The notes under the pieces are model-generated. The model saw only the letters and a program-made list of their open reading frames with translations. It was not told the DNA's origin and searched no databases. Position numbers and translations under genes: made by a program. Below, piece by piece: positions 1 to 11,399 of a stretch of DNA of 64,000 nucleotides. Numbering within the stretch: position 1 is the stretch's first letter; each line of letters starts with the position of its first letter. Source of the DNA: Ascoidea rubescens DSM 1968 (lineage: Eukaryota > Ascomycota > Saccharomycetes > Ascoideales > Ascoideaceae); contig NW_017962934.1 in the NCBI RefSeq assembly GCF_001661345.1, positions 62,001 through 126,000 of the forward strand. Direction: 5' to 3'.

Positions 1-951
1 CTGATCGGCAATATGTCGTTCCCTATACATGTAATTGTAATCCAATCAATTTGGTTGATGGGGCAGTCACGTCCGGAAAAGCAATGGGTTGAGATTGTAT
101 ATCTTGCTTTCTTTAAACAAATATAAAGTGAGTTTAATGGTGCACCTTCATATGCAACCTCTAAGCACACGGTAGGAGCACAGTCGAGCTGTCTAAGCAC
201 TTGCAGCGGAAAGCTACGCTCGACGGATTTATCTGCAACGTGATTATTCTTCACATCTTCAGAGAGCCATCTGATTTAAATAGCACTTTGTATAAGATAA
301 GCACTATTGGTGCTGCTAGCAGCTGAATCTCATCTAGTTTAAAATGTTGTCTGACTATGCTGCCGTAGATTTCAGAGAAACCAAAATCATTTTTGTGTTT
401 TGAGGAACATCAAGTCGCAGAAACGGACTGTTAATTCTTCTCCATCATTTCATTCTGAGCAATGATTTTAGATATAATCATCCTACCTTGACTTTTGCAT
501 CTGAGGATTCTCAAATACGTAGTTCATCAATGGATAATTCAAGGATACATTGATGTAGGTGCCTTTCTAAATGAAAAACACCATTTGCTGCTAAAGAAGT
601 TTTGACCCTCTAACCATTGGAGAACATTAAACATCTATTTGTCCCAACGAAGAAAAGACTTTTTGAGTCTTTAAATTCATTGGTGCCATTCAAAACATCG
701 GGCAATACTACGCTGTAACAGTGTAAAAACCCTTGCTTGATCTGAATTTACGCGTCGCTATCACTATGGAGCAATGCATTTCACAACGGCTTTTCATCAA
801 GTGCCAATGCTGTTGACACCGCCACTACATGAAGGAGTCCAGCACTGTTGTGGCTAATTACTGAACTATATTGTTGAGTGTACACAATAGTCCCAATCTC
901 AGGAAATCTTTGAGCAGCTAGTATTGTTTCAGAAGATTCACCAGGTGCTGC

Positions 952-1155
952 TCACGTCATTGTAAGCACCCAAGCAAAGCCTTCTGCATATTTACTGCAG
1001 AGAAATTCAATCAACAGCAAAGTATTTTTCTGAAGCATTGCCTGAAGGTGTGATAGACAAGCAACATTGCAGAATGGGCATGGCAAATTTAATTTAACTG
1101 TTGTTGCGGCATTAATTGCTACCGCAAGATAAATCAGACGAGTCCTGTCCTTCAT
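952..1155 (-). pseudogene. RT amino-terminal relic of element A
   Basis: The frame carries the short Ala-rich lead-in seen at the RT start of every family 1 copy here (AVAINAATTV) and ends in GFAWVLTMT, the counterpart of the copia RT motif CRWVLTLK. The same block recurs at 10,381 (D), 4,395-4,580 (B) and 23,800-24,010 (G), which confirms it as the true frame. It is a fossil fragment and not an expressed gene. Confidence 0.75.
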
Positions 1156-2557
1156 GGAATCCCTCTAACCAGTTGAAAGCCATTGATACACATTTTTAAT
1201 GTAATGAATATCTTCTTGGCGAACTGACTTTGATGCAGCACACATGTCATTATTCTAATCAGCGCTAATGTTTTATTTGCAATTTGATCGTTTTCATCAG
1301 CTGATGCAACCCATTGTTTCGAATCCAATTTAGGGTGATCGATACAATTGGTCGCTTCATCATCTGAGCTGTTGTCACTATATTTCCCAAGTTCATCGGA
1401 GAAATTTCATGATGTAATATCAGAAGCAACTGCAGTTGTGTTTGCTTGTGATAGACAGCGATAGTCAGCTCTCCCTGAGCACTATTGACGGCAATCGCTG
1501 TAACTGCATCGGAAGATGGATTTGTTGTTTTAACGGCAGCACATGATGGATCTATAGCTGGTAATCTGGTTTCATCAATGCAACAGAAAAGCCTGACAAC
1601 AACACAGCGGTTGTTATGATTCTACACTTTGTGAATTTTGGCAATGATGTCGTAGCCTCCACCAGCACTGAGGACACTTGTATCATCCAGCTTGAGTTGG
1701 TTGATGTGATTGGGAGCTTTGAAAAAGCAGCGGACCCAAACACATTTAACTCCGCGGAAGTTTATATTACTTCATAAAATAACTAAATGGAGTAGTTGAT
1801 CAAGTCACTTGCTAAATGCGAATGAGTTCATCGAAGTCACTCCCCATACCACTGATTTTTTTCACAAGATATCAACAAGATTAACTCAAATTAGCACTGT
1901 CGTGGCTTCGGCCACATCTGTTGCTTGCCGACGATCAGCGACTCACTTCTTATGAACCTCCAAGAAGACTCACATCTAATGTTTGATTTCTTCAAATTGA
2001 CACTAACGATTAAACAGGTTCCCTTCACAGTCGTTATCAAATCAGACAGTATGAACTGGAATAGCGCATAGTGGATTAATAAGTTTAATATATTATATTT
2101 TCGTTGGAGCGGCTTATGGTTGTGTGGCAATTGGAGCAGCATCGGCATATCCTGTTTAGTCATCAACATGGTGAGAGAATTGCGGGTTAGAACGACAGCA
2201 ACAACTGTCATTGGCCCAAATATAACGACATGAAGAAAACCATTAGCCACGATGCTTGTCGTGCCGACAAGTTATTAATAATTTTGTTAGTTCTTCCTTT
2301 CTGATAGGACACAGATTTTGACCATCAGCAGCAGACACTCCTTTGGTTTTGGCTACATCTCTTGCAACAGTCCAACCTGCTAGAGCTAACCGTTCATGCC
2401 AATTTGTGCTAATTGTAGCAACACCAGGTGTGACTCAGAAGCAATCATCTGAACCTGAAGCCGCTTTTTTACTACCTATCTCACCACTCAAACATGCATA
2501 ATGATGTTTTCACGAAAAAAAAGCCTTTTTTTGTGCAGCAGCTGAAATTGAAGTTCA

Positions 2558-2908
2558 TTATGCTACATTGGCAGTGCAATAACCATTATATAAAGATTCG
2601 GCATTCACAATCATGACGGTACCAATTCGATTAACATTAACGATAAGGTCATCCATTCCTGCAATCACTCCTGAGTGATTTGTGAAGTCCGGGATCCAAT
2701 CTGCGATTGCACAAATATGTTGGGCAAGACCAGCATCAAAATAGAACCGTTTGGCATTCAACATCAGCTTGCCAGTTACTTTCAAGAACCAAGAAGACAG
2801 CGACTGATCAACTGTGGGGGCATACAAAATGGCTACTGCAGCAGAAACATCGGCTGCAAGTGATGCTCCGGCAGAAACTGCCGGTGGTGGCAAGCAGCCA
2901 CTGACCAA
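2558..2908 (-). pseudogene. Protease relic of element A
   Basis: The 116-residue frame holds FYFDAGLAQHI, which lines up with the copia aspartic protease active-site block, and downstream VNRIGTVMIVNAESLYNGY, the flap-side GxGTV region. The equivalent block in element I reads DFGVPQHICAVAN and in F LYFDFGASQNISAN, so this is a family-wide protease domain. It is part of a broken polyprotein. Confidence 0.75.
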
Positions 2909-3594
2909 ATGTCCATTTTAATGTCAACTTCCGCAGGTCATCGTTTCTCCTTTGGATTTCTAGAATGCGCTTTTGGCAACAGAAGTGAACGCTGTTGAAA
3001 CTGAGCTATCAGCAAATGCAACATAACCAGTTCACTGGCCGAAACCACTGCATCAGTAAATGTAATTTTGTTAGGATATTTAAGCTGAATACAAACCCTT
3101 TCAGCGGAGGTGGAATTCGAATCAGCAGCAACAAAAACAATTGCGGCAACTTGCTCACCATTGTAGACCTTGAGAGTATTGCAATACAATTCATTAGAAA
3201 TTTGATGGTAATGACGTTAATTAGACAATCGTTTTAGCCAATCACCAGAAAGAAATGAGTTGGTAATAATCTTAGCGGCCTCAACACCAACAGTTCCAAA
3301 ATGCTCTTGGAAGCTAGAACTTGACGGCCATTCCTCCAATTATATGGTGAAGGGAATAGCATGCAGCGTTATCAATCTATCAATCAGCTTCGCCAGCTAA
3401 GATAATACCTTCTATTATAACGGGTTTCACCAACGGTCAAAATAGAGAAGCTTTGCGATTCAAGATCGAAAGCGACATACTAAAGTTAGTTGGATCCACT
3501 TGCTACTCCGGTTCTTGCCAGCTAGCAATTGCAATTTGGCTCATAGCATGTTGTAGCAAATCCTTCATATTTTATCGAGCTGAAGATGTATGCG

Positions 3595-3860
3595 AAGCAA
3601 AACCCACAGAGGCGGTCTCCGGCCCCCTTCATAGGACCTACGTTAAATCGCATAGCGAGACAGGAGCCGACCGGTGTCATACACCGAGGGACTAAGTGTG
3701 GACACCAGGGTAGATTACAAGCAAACAGATCACCAGGCGGTTTTATAGGAAGGTAGAGCTGATCAGCTAGCGTCACGTGGGCCGTCCGGTGATTGTCACT
3801 GAAGGACCGAATGTAGGCATTCGGCTGGATCACAAAGGCCATCCTTAAGCTGGTAACCGG
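3595..3860 (-). promoter_or_regulatory. Doubled promoter-like core in A/B LTR
   Basis: Two copies of the family 1 core lie about 135 bases apart. The outer reads, on the minus strand, CACCGGACGGCCCACGTGAC then TTCCTATAAAACCGCC; the inner reads ACACCGGTCGGCTCCTGTCT then GTCCTATGAAGGGGGCC. The TATA-like stretch sits a similar distance after the CACCGG block in both. That either drives transcription is inference; the element is a fossil. Confidence 0.5.
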
Positions 3861-4330
3861 ACCTCAGACAATCAGCTCATTGTAGTCAAACAAATAACAG
3901 ATGCTATATCCGACCAATCGCGTTTGCACAACGTGTTCCCGGTTTGAATGAAAACTATCGCTTTTATGGATCCGCTCACGAGCGAGTGGCGGTGGTTGGA
4001 ATATAAATTATTGCTTCCAAAATGAGATAATCTTCGATGAGAGAAATTGATGTTTTGACAATACTGGGATCTATGTGGCACTGAACAAGCCTTTCAGCCC
4101 TTTGAAGCAATACGACATAAAGAGATCTGTTGCTCTGTGCATCACAACTGTTACAGTGATGTTGGTTAGTTTGCCTCTTGTTTTGTTCGGGAACACCCTT
4201 TTCTCTGAATCGCTGTTCAGCGCACAATCATGGACTCCAAAATACAGTTAGTAAAAACACAAAACTATAAACAGATCAACTGCAAATGAAAAGCACTTGA
4301 TAAACGCAACATAGAGAATTTGAACATGCA
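3595..4330 (-). repeat. LTR between elements A and B (family 1)
   Basis: A minus-oriented LTR lies between the gag start of A and the RT remains of B, so one LTR serves as the 5' LTR of A and as the only terminal repeat on the 3' side of B. The promoter-like core occurs twice, at about 3,595-3,715 and 3,725-3,860; the outer copy has a CCTATAAAAC TATA-like stretch on the minus strand. The U3 palindrome-like TGTTCGGGAACA is at 4,184-4,195. No target-site duplication is visible. Confidence 0.7.
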
Positions 4331-4809
4331 AACACATCCCACTAATACCATTTCAATGTAACCGTTTAAAAAGCAATAGAATCACAGTCTGGCACGCAAC
4401 CACGGCTAACAGAGTCTTTCTTAAAAAGGGAATCCGCCAACAGGTATGTATTGGTTTCAAGGATCTCTTGGAGCTATGATTGACTTGCAACATTTTAGAT
4501 CGGCTCTGCAGGATTTGGATAAATAGTCCTGGTGGCATTAATGGCAGCGGCCATTTATGTCAGAGGAGACCTGATTTTAGTGGTATCACTTAAATTGTTT
4601 GTAGTTCATTTTAATAAATTTGCAACGTAGTGAAAATCCTTTTAACAAATCCTTTTGATTTTAGCAAGTTGGTTTTTATCTGATTCAGCAGTTCGGTTGG
4701 CATAAAAAACTTAATCAGGATTATCGATGGTCTGATGAAATTCCATAGAATTCAACTGATTGCCATTGACACCATTCCTTTTTTTATCATCCGAGCCGTT
4801 GAGAATTAA

Positions 4810-5076
4810 TTATTCATCCCCTTTGGAGTTATCTTTTGATGTATCGTCTGAGGCAATTGCAGTTGCCTTATCATTGAGTTTGGTAGCAGTGGACACGTTG
4901 CGCCTCATTGCACCAGCTGCAGTAGGTGTAACTTCAACGCCAACTGGAAATGCTTGTTCAGCGGCAGGAAATGATGGATCTCTAAAAGGAAATTTGGTTT
5001 CATCAATGCGACAAGAGCAACTGAGAAGAAGACAGCACTTATGAGGATTGTACATTCGGTACACATTTTTTCTCAT
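4810..5076 (-). pseudogene. Integrase tail and linker relic of element B
   Basis: The frame begins YRMYNPHKCCLLLSCSCRID and continues ETKFPFRDPSFPAAEQAFP. This matches the end of copia integrases, where YRVYDPxxxxVVxSRDVxFDE precedes the acidic, low-complexity linker to RT. The second half is rich in Ala, Thr, Asp and Lys, as expected for the linker. It is one of the clearest single-frame coding relics in the left part of the window. Confidence 0.72.
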
Positions 5077-5873
5077 GTAGTAGCTAACAACCAGAAAGGG
5101 GACACTAGTATCACAGACTTGGCTAGTTTAAATTGCTTCAGTATCATCGCGTAAACAGCACATGAAACTATTTGAACATAGCTGCAGTTGATTATTTTTC
5201 ATGAAATAATTCTAAAGGCATAGTGAAGAGAGCCCCATCATTTGTGGGGATTGAACTCATCAATGCCACTGATCCCACTAAAGCTTCATTCTACAGGTAA
5301 TCAAGAAGTGTGGCTGCAATTTAATTGTTCAAGCTTTTGTTTTAATTGTCCTTTGCCAGCGTTCACGGAAACCACATTGATCAAACTCATAAGGAGCAGA
5401 CATTTCATGTTTGATTCCCTTAGAGTGAGAAAAATACTCGAACAGCTTGGATGCCAACCGCATATCAAATCAGATAGTATGAACCGTTCTATCCAATACT
5501 CGTTTAGTATGTTTGATATAATATACAAACCTGGTAACAGCTAACCATCGTGTAGAAATTGGAGGAACAATGTTCTATCTTCAGTGATCATCAACAACGG
5601 TTATAAACTATAGATATTAATGAACAGCATGGACTGCCATTGGCATAGCAACATCATCATAAAGATGCCAAGAGCAGCTGTGGGCAGTCCTGTAGACAAC
5701 TGATTAGTAGTTTTGGCGGCTACTCTTTTGAAACGACAATCACTTTTCGAAACCACGGCAGCGGAAATGACAGAAATTTTGGATATATTTCAATGGAAAG
5801 ATAACTCCCTATCACCTAATTGTTTATGCTGACTTGACGTAAACCGCCCATCAGCAGATGGGGCAACGAGAAA

Positions 5874-6215
5874 TCAATAAAGTTGTCCTGCTGTCTTTGC
5901 AGGTATTGCATCATTCGAATCACCACAGTATTCTTTGAATGAAAAGCGCGCCCCTTTATTTGTGGCAGGTGAGTCTAAAATTCGATATACATCATCCATA
6001 GAATTGAGAAAATACATTAAAGATTGATCGTTCAGAAGCATTACAGTACCAATAACTGAGGGATCCAAAATGGTGCCACCAATTTCAGCAATTGGATCCG
6101 AATAAGGATTTGAGAAGGTGAACAAATCAGCTTCAGCACAAATAAGTTGTGAAGCACTAGAGTTAAAGAAGGGCGGTTTGTAGTTTAACATCAAGTTGAT
6201 AGGATCTTTGTCCAC
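5874..6215 (-). pseudogene. Protease relic of element B
   Basis: The 113-residue frame contains FFNSSASQLICAEADLF, which lines up with the protease active-site block of the other copies (FDFGASQHIxAxA), then a GGTILDPSVIGTVMLLNDQS stretch equivalent to the flap region. It continues into the spacer before integrase. It is part of a broken fossil polyprotein. Confidence 0.7.
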
Positions 6216-7079
6216 AACGGAAACGGCGACTTAGCAGCGTTGGGTGCATCCAGAGCAGCTGCATTAGCACAAAGATTGGGTGTTATTAATGATCCAGCAG
6301 TAGCTGGCCGTGGTGCCAAATATTTTCTTGCCGAACGTCCCTTATTGTGTCAACGGTAGCATGTCATTTTAATTTGTTCTGCCTTCTTGATCAGTTCTTT
6401 ACCCAAAGGGGCTATCGCTGTTAAATCGCAGCTGCCAGCAAATGCTTCACCACCGCAATGATTTGGTCAATCCATCGCATCTCAAATATATAATTGTGAG
6501 GGTTGGTAAATTGAGTAACGACTCTTTCAGCATTGGTGGCGTGGGAATTAAAAGCAGCATTTACAATGGCAGCAACTTAGTCTTCAATGAAGACCCTAAA
6601 AATATTGCAATTAAATTCCTTATTGATTTTAATGTAATACCTTCTATTGGATAATGTATTTCGCCGCCTAGCAGAAGTAATTCACCAGGAAATGATAAAA
6701 GCACCTTTCACTCCAATAGCACCAAATATCGTTTGCAAGATTTCTAGTACTTCACAGCAGTATCATCTATTGGAAGCACCTCTTCCAATACTGCTGAATC
6801 ATATCGGCAAGTAACCAAAGTATGGCAAGAGAAATCGAAAGCAACATGAGCTTTGCCTAATTCAATATAATCAGCAAAAATAGCATTTTTGTTGATAAAG
6901 GCTGGAATCGTCGGACAAAACTGAGAAGATTTGTAGTTGATTATTGCCGCTCAACAATAAATTTGTTATCGTGCATTAGATCCGATGATTTCTGCAAGCC
7001 GACATTCCCAATTTTGCTAATAGCCTGTTTTAGTGAATCCATGTTAATATATTAAGCTAAAGAAGTGCATAAAAAATCG

Positions 7080-7510
7080 AACGTGAAAGGGATCGGCGGC
7101 CCCTTTTACAAGGACTGAGGTCAAATCACGAAGTCTCACTGAAGCTGACCTGTGAGAGACACCGAGGCAGGGAATGTGGACTTGCGGGTCGCTCACAATT
7201 GTGTTCAGGCCACCAACATGGACTCCCTACATAAAATCATACGCTAAACAACAAAAAATGAATTAGATACGACAGCTTAATCAGATTAAAAGTAAGAGAA
7301 AGGGTTTTATAATACCAACTTACACATTATCAAAATGGAAAAGCAAAGCCCGTAATTAATTGATATTGGAAGGCTTGTAGAAATGATATCACCACAGTCA
7401 ATCAAGCAAAGCAATAGCATTAATCTAGCTTATGTAACACAAAATAATACAAACAAGAATATTGAGCTAAATCCAAAACGACCCAAACAACAATACCACA
7501 ACCATCAACG
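7080..7510 (-). repeat. LTR between elements B and C (family 1)
   Basis: A minus-oriented LTR, shorter than its relatives. The core at 7,085-7,200 reads on the minus strand as a GGTGTCTCTCACAGGTCAGC block, then CTTGTAAAAGGGGCCGCCGATC, the same order as in other copies. The far end, near 7,375-7,400, carries the TGTGGTGATATCATTTCTAC block that marks the start of family 1 LTRs just after RNase H. It serves B on its left and C on its right. Confidence 0.72.
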
Positions 7511-7755
7511 ATTCAATCATTGAAGCAATTCTTTGAAGTGTGTGAGCACTGTAGCGCTAAGCGCCGTTGTAACAATACTAGCACTACTACTTTTAGTATC
7601 AACTCTTGCACAAGTAAAAGCAACATTGCAGATCCCTCTTATAACATAACTTTTGATTGAAATATGATTATGGATTTGCTGTTTGGTGGGATGGTTATCC
7701 AAGTTCATAGCGGAATTGATATCGCAGTACATAATGTTGGTCATAACCCTAATGC
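7511..7755 (-). mobile_element. Element C: RNase H tail fragment, family 1
   Basis: Only the carboxy-terminal RNase H part is present. The frame at 7,517-7,783 contains MYCDINSAMNLDNHP, matching the copia RNase H block IYCDNxSAIxLxxNP, then a decayed counterpart of the TKHIxIxYHFIR and ADIxTKAL regions. At its right it meets a plus-oriented LTR fragment (element D) directly, so the rest of C is absent from this place. Fossil and old. Confidence 0.75.
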
Positions 7756-7759
7756 CCAT

Positions 7760-7900
7760 ACTCTGTCCCTGGCTGTTCTTCACCGGTCTGCTCCACTGAC
7801 CCTCTACGTTCTGACCAGATTCCTTATAAAAGGGGCTGCCAATGTCTTCTAATATCTTTTTTTTGATATTGTTTTTTACGTTAATATATTACCATCAATT
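7760..7900 (+). repeat. 5' LTR end and leader of element D
   Basis: A plus-oriented LTR 3' portion. It has CACCGGTCTGCTCCACTGAC at 7,781-7,800 and TATAAAAGGGG at 7,825-7,835, followed by CTGCCAATGTCTTC and an AT-rich leader with TTAATATATTACC. This is the clearest copy of the family 1 promoter-like core. Upstream U3 sequence is not seen here because the minus-strand C fragment abuts it. Confidence 0.72.
7781..7840 (+). promoter_or_regulatory. Reference copy of family 1 LTR core
   Basis: CACCGGTCTGCTCCACTGAC is followed 24 bases later by TATAAAAGGGGCTGCC. In sister copies the first block is bounded by GTCAC and GTGAC, an inverted pair that could bind a dimeric factor or form a small hairpin. 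Location in the LTR, TATA-like element and recurrence across copies suggest the LTR core promoter; this is inference. Confidence 0.5.
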
Positions 7901-8650
7901 TGCCACAACAGATTATCAGCCAAATTGCAAATGTTTGCTGGCAACAATCCGATAAACTAATGGATGAAGCAAACGCTATTGTAGAGCGGCGGTCTTCCAT
8001 CTCAAAATTGTTCTGTTTGCCCGTTCGTCCAAGCCTTTATCGTAAAAGGAATTAGTGTTTCTAAAGATGAAGACCGAGACAAAGTTAAAGATGTAGATTC
8101 AGACAAAGTTAAAGATCACTTTCATTCGATTGGCCTCAGGTTGCTTGCTGACGGGATACTTCCTGCTGCGTTATATACGATGCTGAACAATTTTGGTATG
8201 ACCATCATGTGTCAGATAACTTGGTGAAGATCTATGACTCTATCTCGGTTGAAGCTGTTATCATTGTTGCCAGGTCACCTACTTCTGGTAGGTGGCAAAA
8301 TACATTATCCAAAAAATGAATTCAAATAAATTAATTAATGAACTGCAATGCAATTTTCTCAAAGTCTAAAATGCTGATGTCGTTGCTTTTACTTTCTTCG
8401 CTCCTTCTGTTTGGCACACTACCTACACTGTAAAAGTTCTTACTCAGTTTGGAGACCTTCAAAATATTTGATTCTCCGATTGAAAGGCTGTGGCCAACTA
8501 TGTTGAAATTGATGCATTTGCTGGTGGCTCAGCAGCATCAGTGTCATTCATTGTTGGTAACCAACCATTGGACAAGCCAAAGCAAAAATAAATGACATTT
8601 AGTCGTTCTCACAAAGGAGGACATTTCGTTAGTAACGCTTTGGCATCCCG

Positions 8651-8977
8651 GTGCCTTCCGTTAAATTAAGAGATCCAACAGATTCATTTTCTTGTGCAGC
8701 TGTGCAGGATGCGGCCAGCGTTGATCAGTCGCTGCTTCCTTGTTCGTCGAATGTCACTTGCTACTCGATGTTGTGCTTTAAACAGTTCTATCCTAACTCA
8801 GGTGCATCTCAACAGATTTCTGCTAACGCTGCCTTGTTCAGCTACCTAATTCCCAGTTCAAGTTTATCTGCCGCTATTGGTGTCACCATCATGGATGTCC
8901 AAGGTAGTGGTACTGGATGCATCTCAATGATGAATCATTGGAATATGGTTTTAGTGCTCCTGACGGTGCATATCTGA
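8651..8977 (+). pseudogene. Protease relic of element D
   Basis: The frame contains QFYPNSGASQQISANAALFS, matching the copia protease site WxxDSGAxxHI with the family 1 pattern FxFGASQxISAN. A GVTIMDVQGSGTG stretch downstream matches the flap region. Position between gag and the WHQRL integrase start fits the copia order. Confidence 0.78.
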
Positions 8978-9117
8978 TTTCAATCTTTCTTTCCACAAAT
9001 AGAGAGGGTTGCTTTTTATTTAAAGATGTTTGTTCTTATTTAAATGGAGAATTGGCTACTAAGAAAACCGGCTGAAAATTTTATGATTGTCTCTTTGCCC
9101 CATTTTCTGATGCGTGA

Positions 9118-9720
9118 ATGACTTCAAATTGGCATCAACGTTTGGAAAGTTTATGTGTGACTCTTGTTAAAGTTACACCACAATATTTTGGCAAATCTGC
9201 GGCAGCTGGTTCCGACTCTGGATACTTTTCAAAAGACAATCCATTAAAATCAATAATAAGTCGTGTGCAAGACACTCGACCGCTGCTACTTGCTTTTTGG
9301 ATGTTGATATTGCTTGGTCACCGACCATTGATGCTATTGATAAAAGTCGTTCTTTTCCTTGATTTGTTGGTGAATTCATGGAATCGGTTGCTGCAGGTCT
9401 GATTGAGACACGATGATTGCCTGTTGTCGGTTGTAGCATTTTATTAAATTTAGTTAACGAATTTGAGTTAAACTGGCACGTTCTGTCCGATTTGATAGCT
9501 CGTTTGCATTCAAGCTCTTGAAATATTTTTGTGAATCTGAATGAATGAAAGATGAAATGACAGTTCGTTATGAGTCTCATCAAAATGGGTTCATTGAATG
9601 TTGGCAACGAAGAATCAAGACAAATCCCAGGACAATTTTAATTAAACTTGATGCTCCTCATTACTTATAAAATGGAGCGGTGACGTCCGCCGTGGGTTTG
9701 ATGATTATCACTCCCGCAAA
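9118..9720 (+). pseudogene. Integrase relic of element D
   Basis: The start has NWHQRLE, the counterpart of the copia pre-integrase WHxRLGH block, followed by a VTPQYFGKSA stretch where copia integrases place their second zinc ligand pair. Near 9,574-9,640 the frame reads YESHQNGFIECWQRRIKTN, equivalent to YTPQQNGxAERxNRT at the end of the catalytic core. These islands lie in separate frames and only identify the domain. Confidence 0.8.
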
Positions 9721-10380
9721 TCATGGGGCTATTTATACAAAATGATTTGCATTGCTTCATCGAAATAACTTCACTGCTGCCATCTTGAAGGTGCTTGCAT
9801 GAGGGGATCCTGTGGTGATTCCCAAAGAACTCAAGCAGCCCATGTTATGTGATACCGGTGTCCACTGTGTTCTTGTTAGCAACGAAATCAGGAGAGAGGC
9901 CTACAGAGTCAACGGTTCGAATATCAGCTGCGCTGTTGCCCGGATTTTTTGTCGCTTTGGAAAACCGTGCGTTTCAATTAAACAGCCATCAATTACTGCG
10001 AATAATCCAACGATTCCAACAGCCGGTGGAGTTACACGTATTACTGATGGTGTGATTAAAAGAAATCAGCCCTCACCTAGCAACTACTATCATTTGACGA
10101 CTGCAATTGCTTCATACCACTGATCAAACGGTAACTTGAACGATCAAGATAAAAATATTGACATCGGCTATAACCATAAAAAAACAGATCGAGGTGAAGG
10201 CAATGAATTGGTTTCACAAGGACAGTTCAATTTTTGTATCATGCTGATGAGGTTGCCGATGCTAATACTGCCGCTTAACTTGATATGGCCGAACTTTCTC
10301 GAAATAAAGGAAATTGTCTAGGTTATCTTGATGTCATTAAACGTGAACGGAAATGGCTTACCAATGAATAAAGAAAACGA

Positions 10381-10860
10381 TTGCAAGCCAGGCCTCTTCT
10401 GACATATATGGCAGCTGCCCTTATTGCCGCTACTACTGTTAATCCATATCCTCCCAATTCATTCTACACAGTGGCGTGTCAATCGGGGCTTCAGCCATCG
10501 CTTGATAACAATGAGTACTTGTTGTTTGATTTTTCTTCTGGAGACGAACCTGTTGGCTGTCGTTGGGTCTTAACATTGAAGTCAACACTAGTTGCTGAAT
10601 TTGCAAAGTCCTAGACTACCCGGTCAAGGTCGTTTTCGTTCTAAAATGTTAATTGTAGTGAATTATTTAGTCAATTTAATGGGAATGTAATCCACAGAAG
10701 ACTTCATGCCGATGCAGCAATAAAATCATTGATGGCTCATCAAAAGATTTTCACAGCAGCGGGTGTTCATCGGGATATCGACCCTAAAAATTACATGAAA
10801 TTACCTGCTGGGTTTGCTAGTGCTAAGCATCATCTAAAAATTTAAACGCTTGACAATACA
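10381..10860 (+). pseudogene. RT fingers and palm relic of element D
   Basis: The frame opens with YMAAALIAATTVNP, the family 1 RT lead-in, and reaches VGCRWVLTLKSTL, the copia RT motif around the conserved CRWVxxxK. Further on, VHRDIDPKNYMKLPAGF matches the copia block DVKxAFLxGDLxxxxYMxxPxGF that carries a catalytic-site segment. Fossil. Confidence 0.83.
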
Positions 10861-11399
10861 ATTTGTGGGCTCAATCGGTTTCCACTTTCGTGCGGAATGA
10901 AAATCTGAATTCTCCGTATTCACATGCCTTTCAATCCGTTTCAGCCTATCATGATGCCTTTTGTCTCTGAAAAAAACCTACCAAAGCATGCAATAATTAA
11001 GCTCGAATAATGATATTACCGCCGGATCCTGAGATGTGTTGGTGAAGCCGATACAATCATATATCAGTTGATTTTTCAAGACGAAAGGTTTTGGTGTAAT
11101 TTGGGGTTGCTTAGTTGGACTTGTCGCTGCATAAGATAACGACGGTATTTCAGTCTCTATCGGGACCCCCTCAGACTGATCGGTCTAAGGATCAAACTGG
11201 ATGAGTCTGGATCGCAGCCAACTACAATGATAATTGACCCATTGAAGGTGCTACTTGAGACAGTTTACTATCAGCTAAGTGCTGAAGAGAAAACTTTGTA
11301 GAGATGAATTGTTGGGATGGTGTTTCTAACTACAAATTTTATTGACCGTGATGTTGTATTGGCTGAATACTAACTCAGTCGATAGGTTGTTTTACGAAG

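Larger units (their letters stand above)
1..3590 (-). mobile_element. Element A: copia family 1 fossil body, cut by window edge
   Basis: This is the body of a Ty1/copia retrotransposon read right to left. Recognisable parts in order are a gag start near 3,570, a gag tail at 2,938-3,189, a protease relic at 2,558-2,908 (FYFDAGLAQHI resembles the FxxDSGAxxHI protease site), integrase remains at about 1,550-2,500, an acidic linker near 1,200-1,500, and RT from 1,155 down to the window edge. RT islands include YLAVAINAATTV and LLHVVAVSTALALDEK. RNase H and the 3' LTR would lie outside the window. Its LTR is at 3,595-4,330 and is shared with element B. It is broken, with dozens of breaks, and is old. 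The family call is firm and the exact edges are not. Confidence 0.82.
4331..7075 (-). mobile_element. Element B: copia family 1 fossil body
   Basis: A minus-strand copia body. Seen from its 5' side: gag start at about 7,040 (MDSLKQAISKIGNVGLQK), gag to about 6,250, protease relic at 5,874-6,215 and integrase from about 5,870 to 5,000. The integrase core island at 5,310-5,480 contains SHSKGIKHEMSAPYE and the following RERWQRTIKT, like the copia block ending in the QNGxxER region. The integrase tail and acidic linker are at 4,810-5,076 and the RT start at about 4,380-4,580 (MAAAINATRTIYPNP). No later RT or RNase H was recognised before the LTR of A. It is broken, with dozens of breaks, and old. 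Confidence 0.82.
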
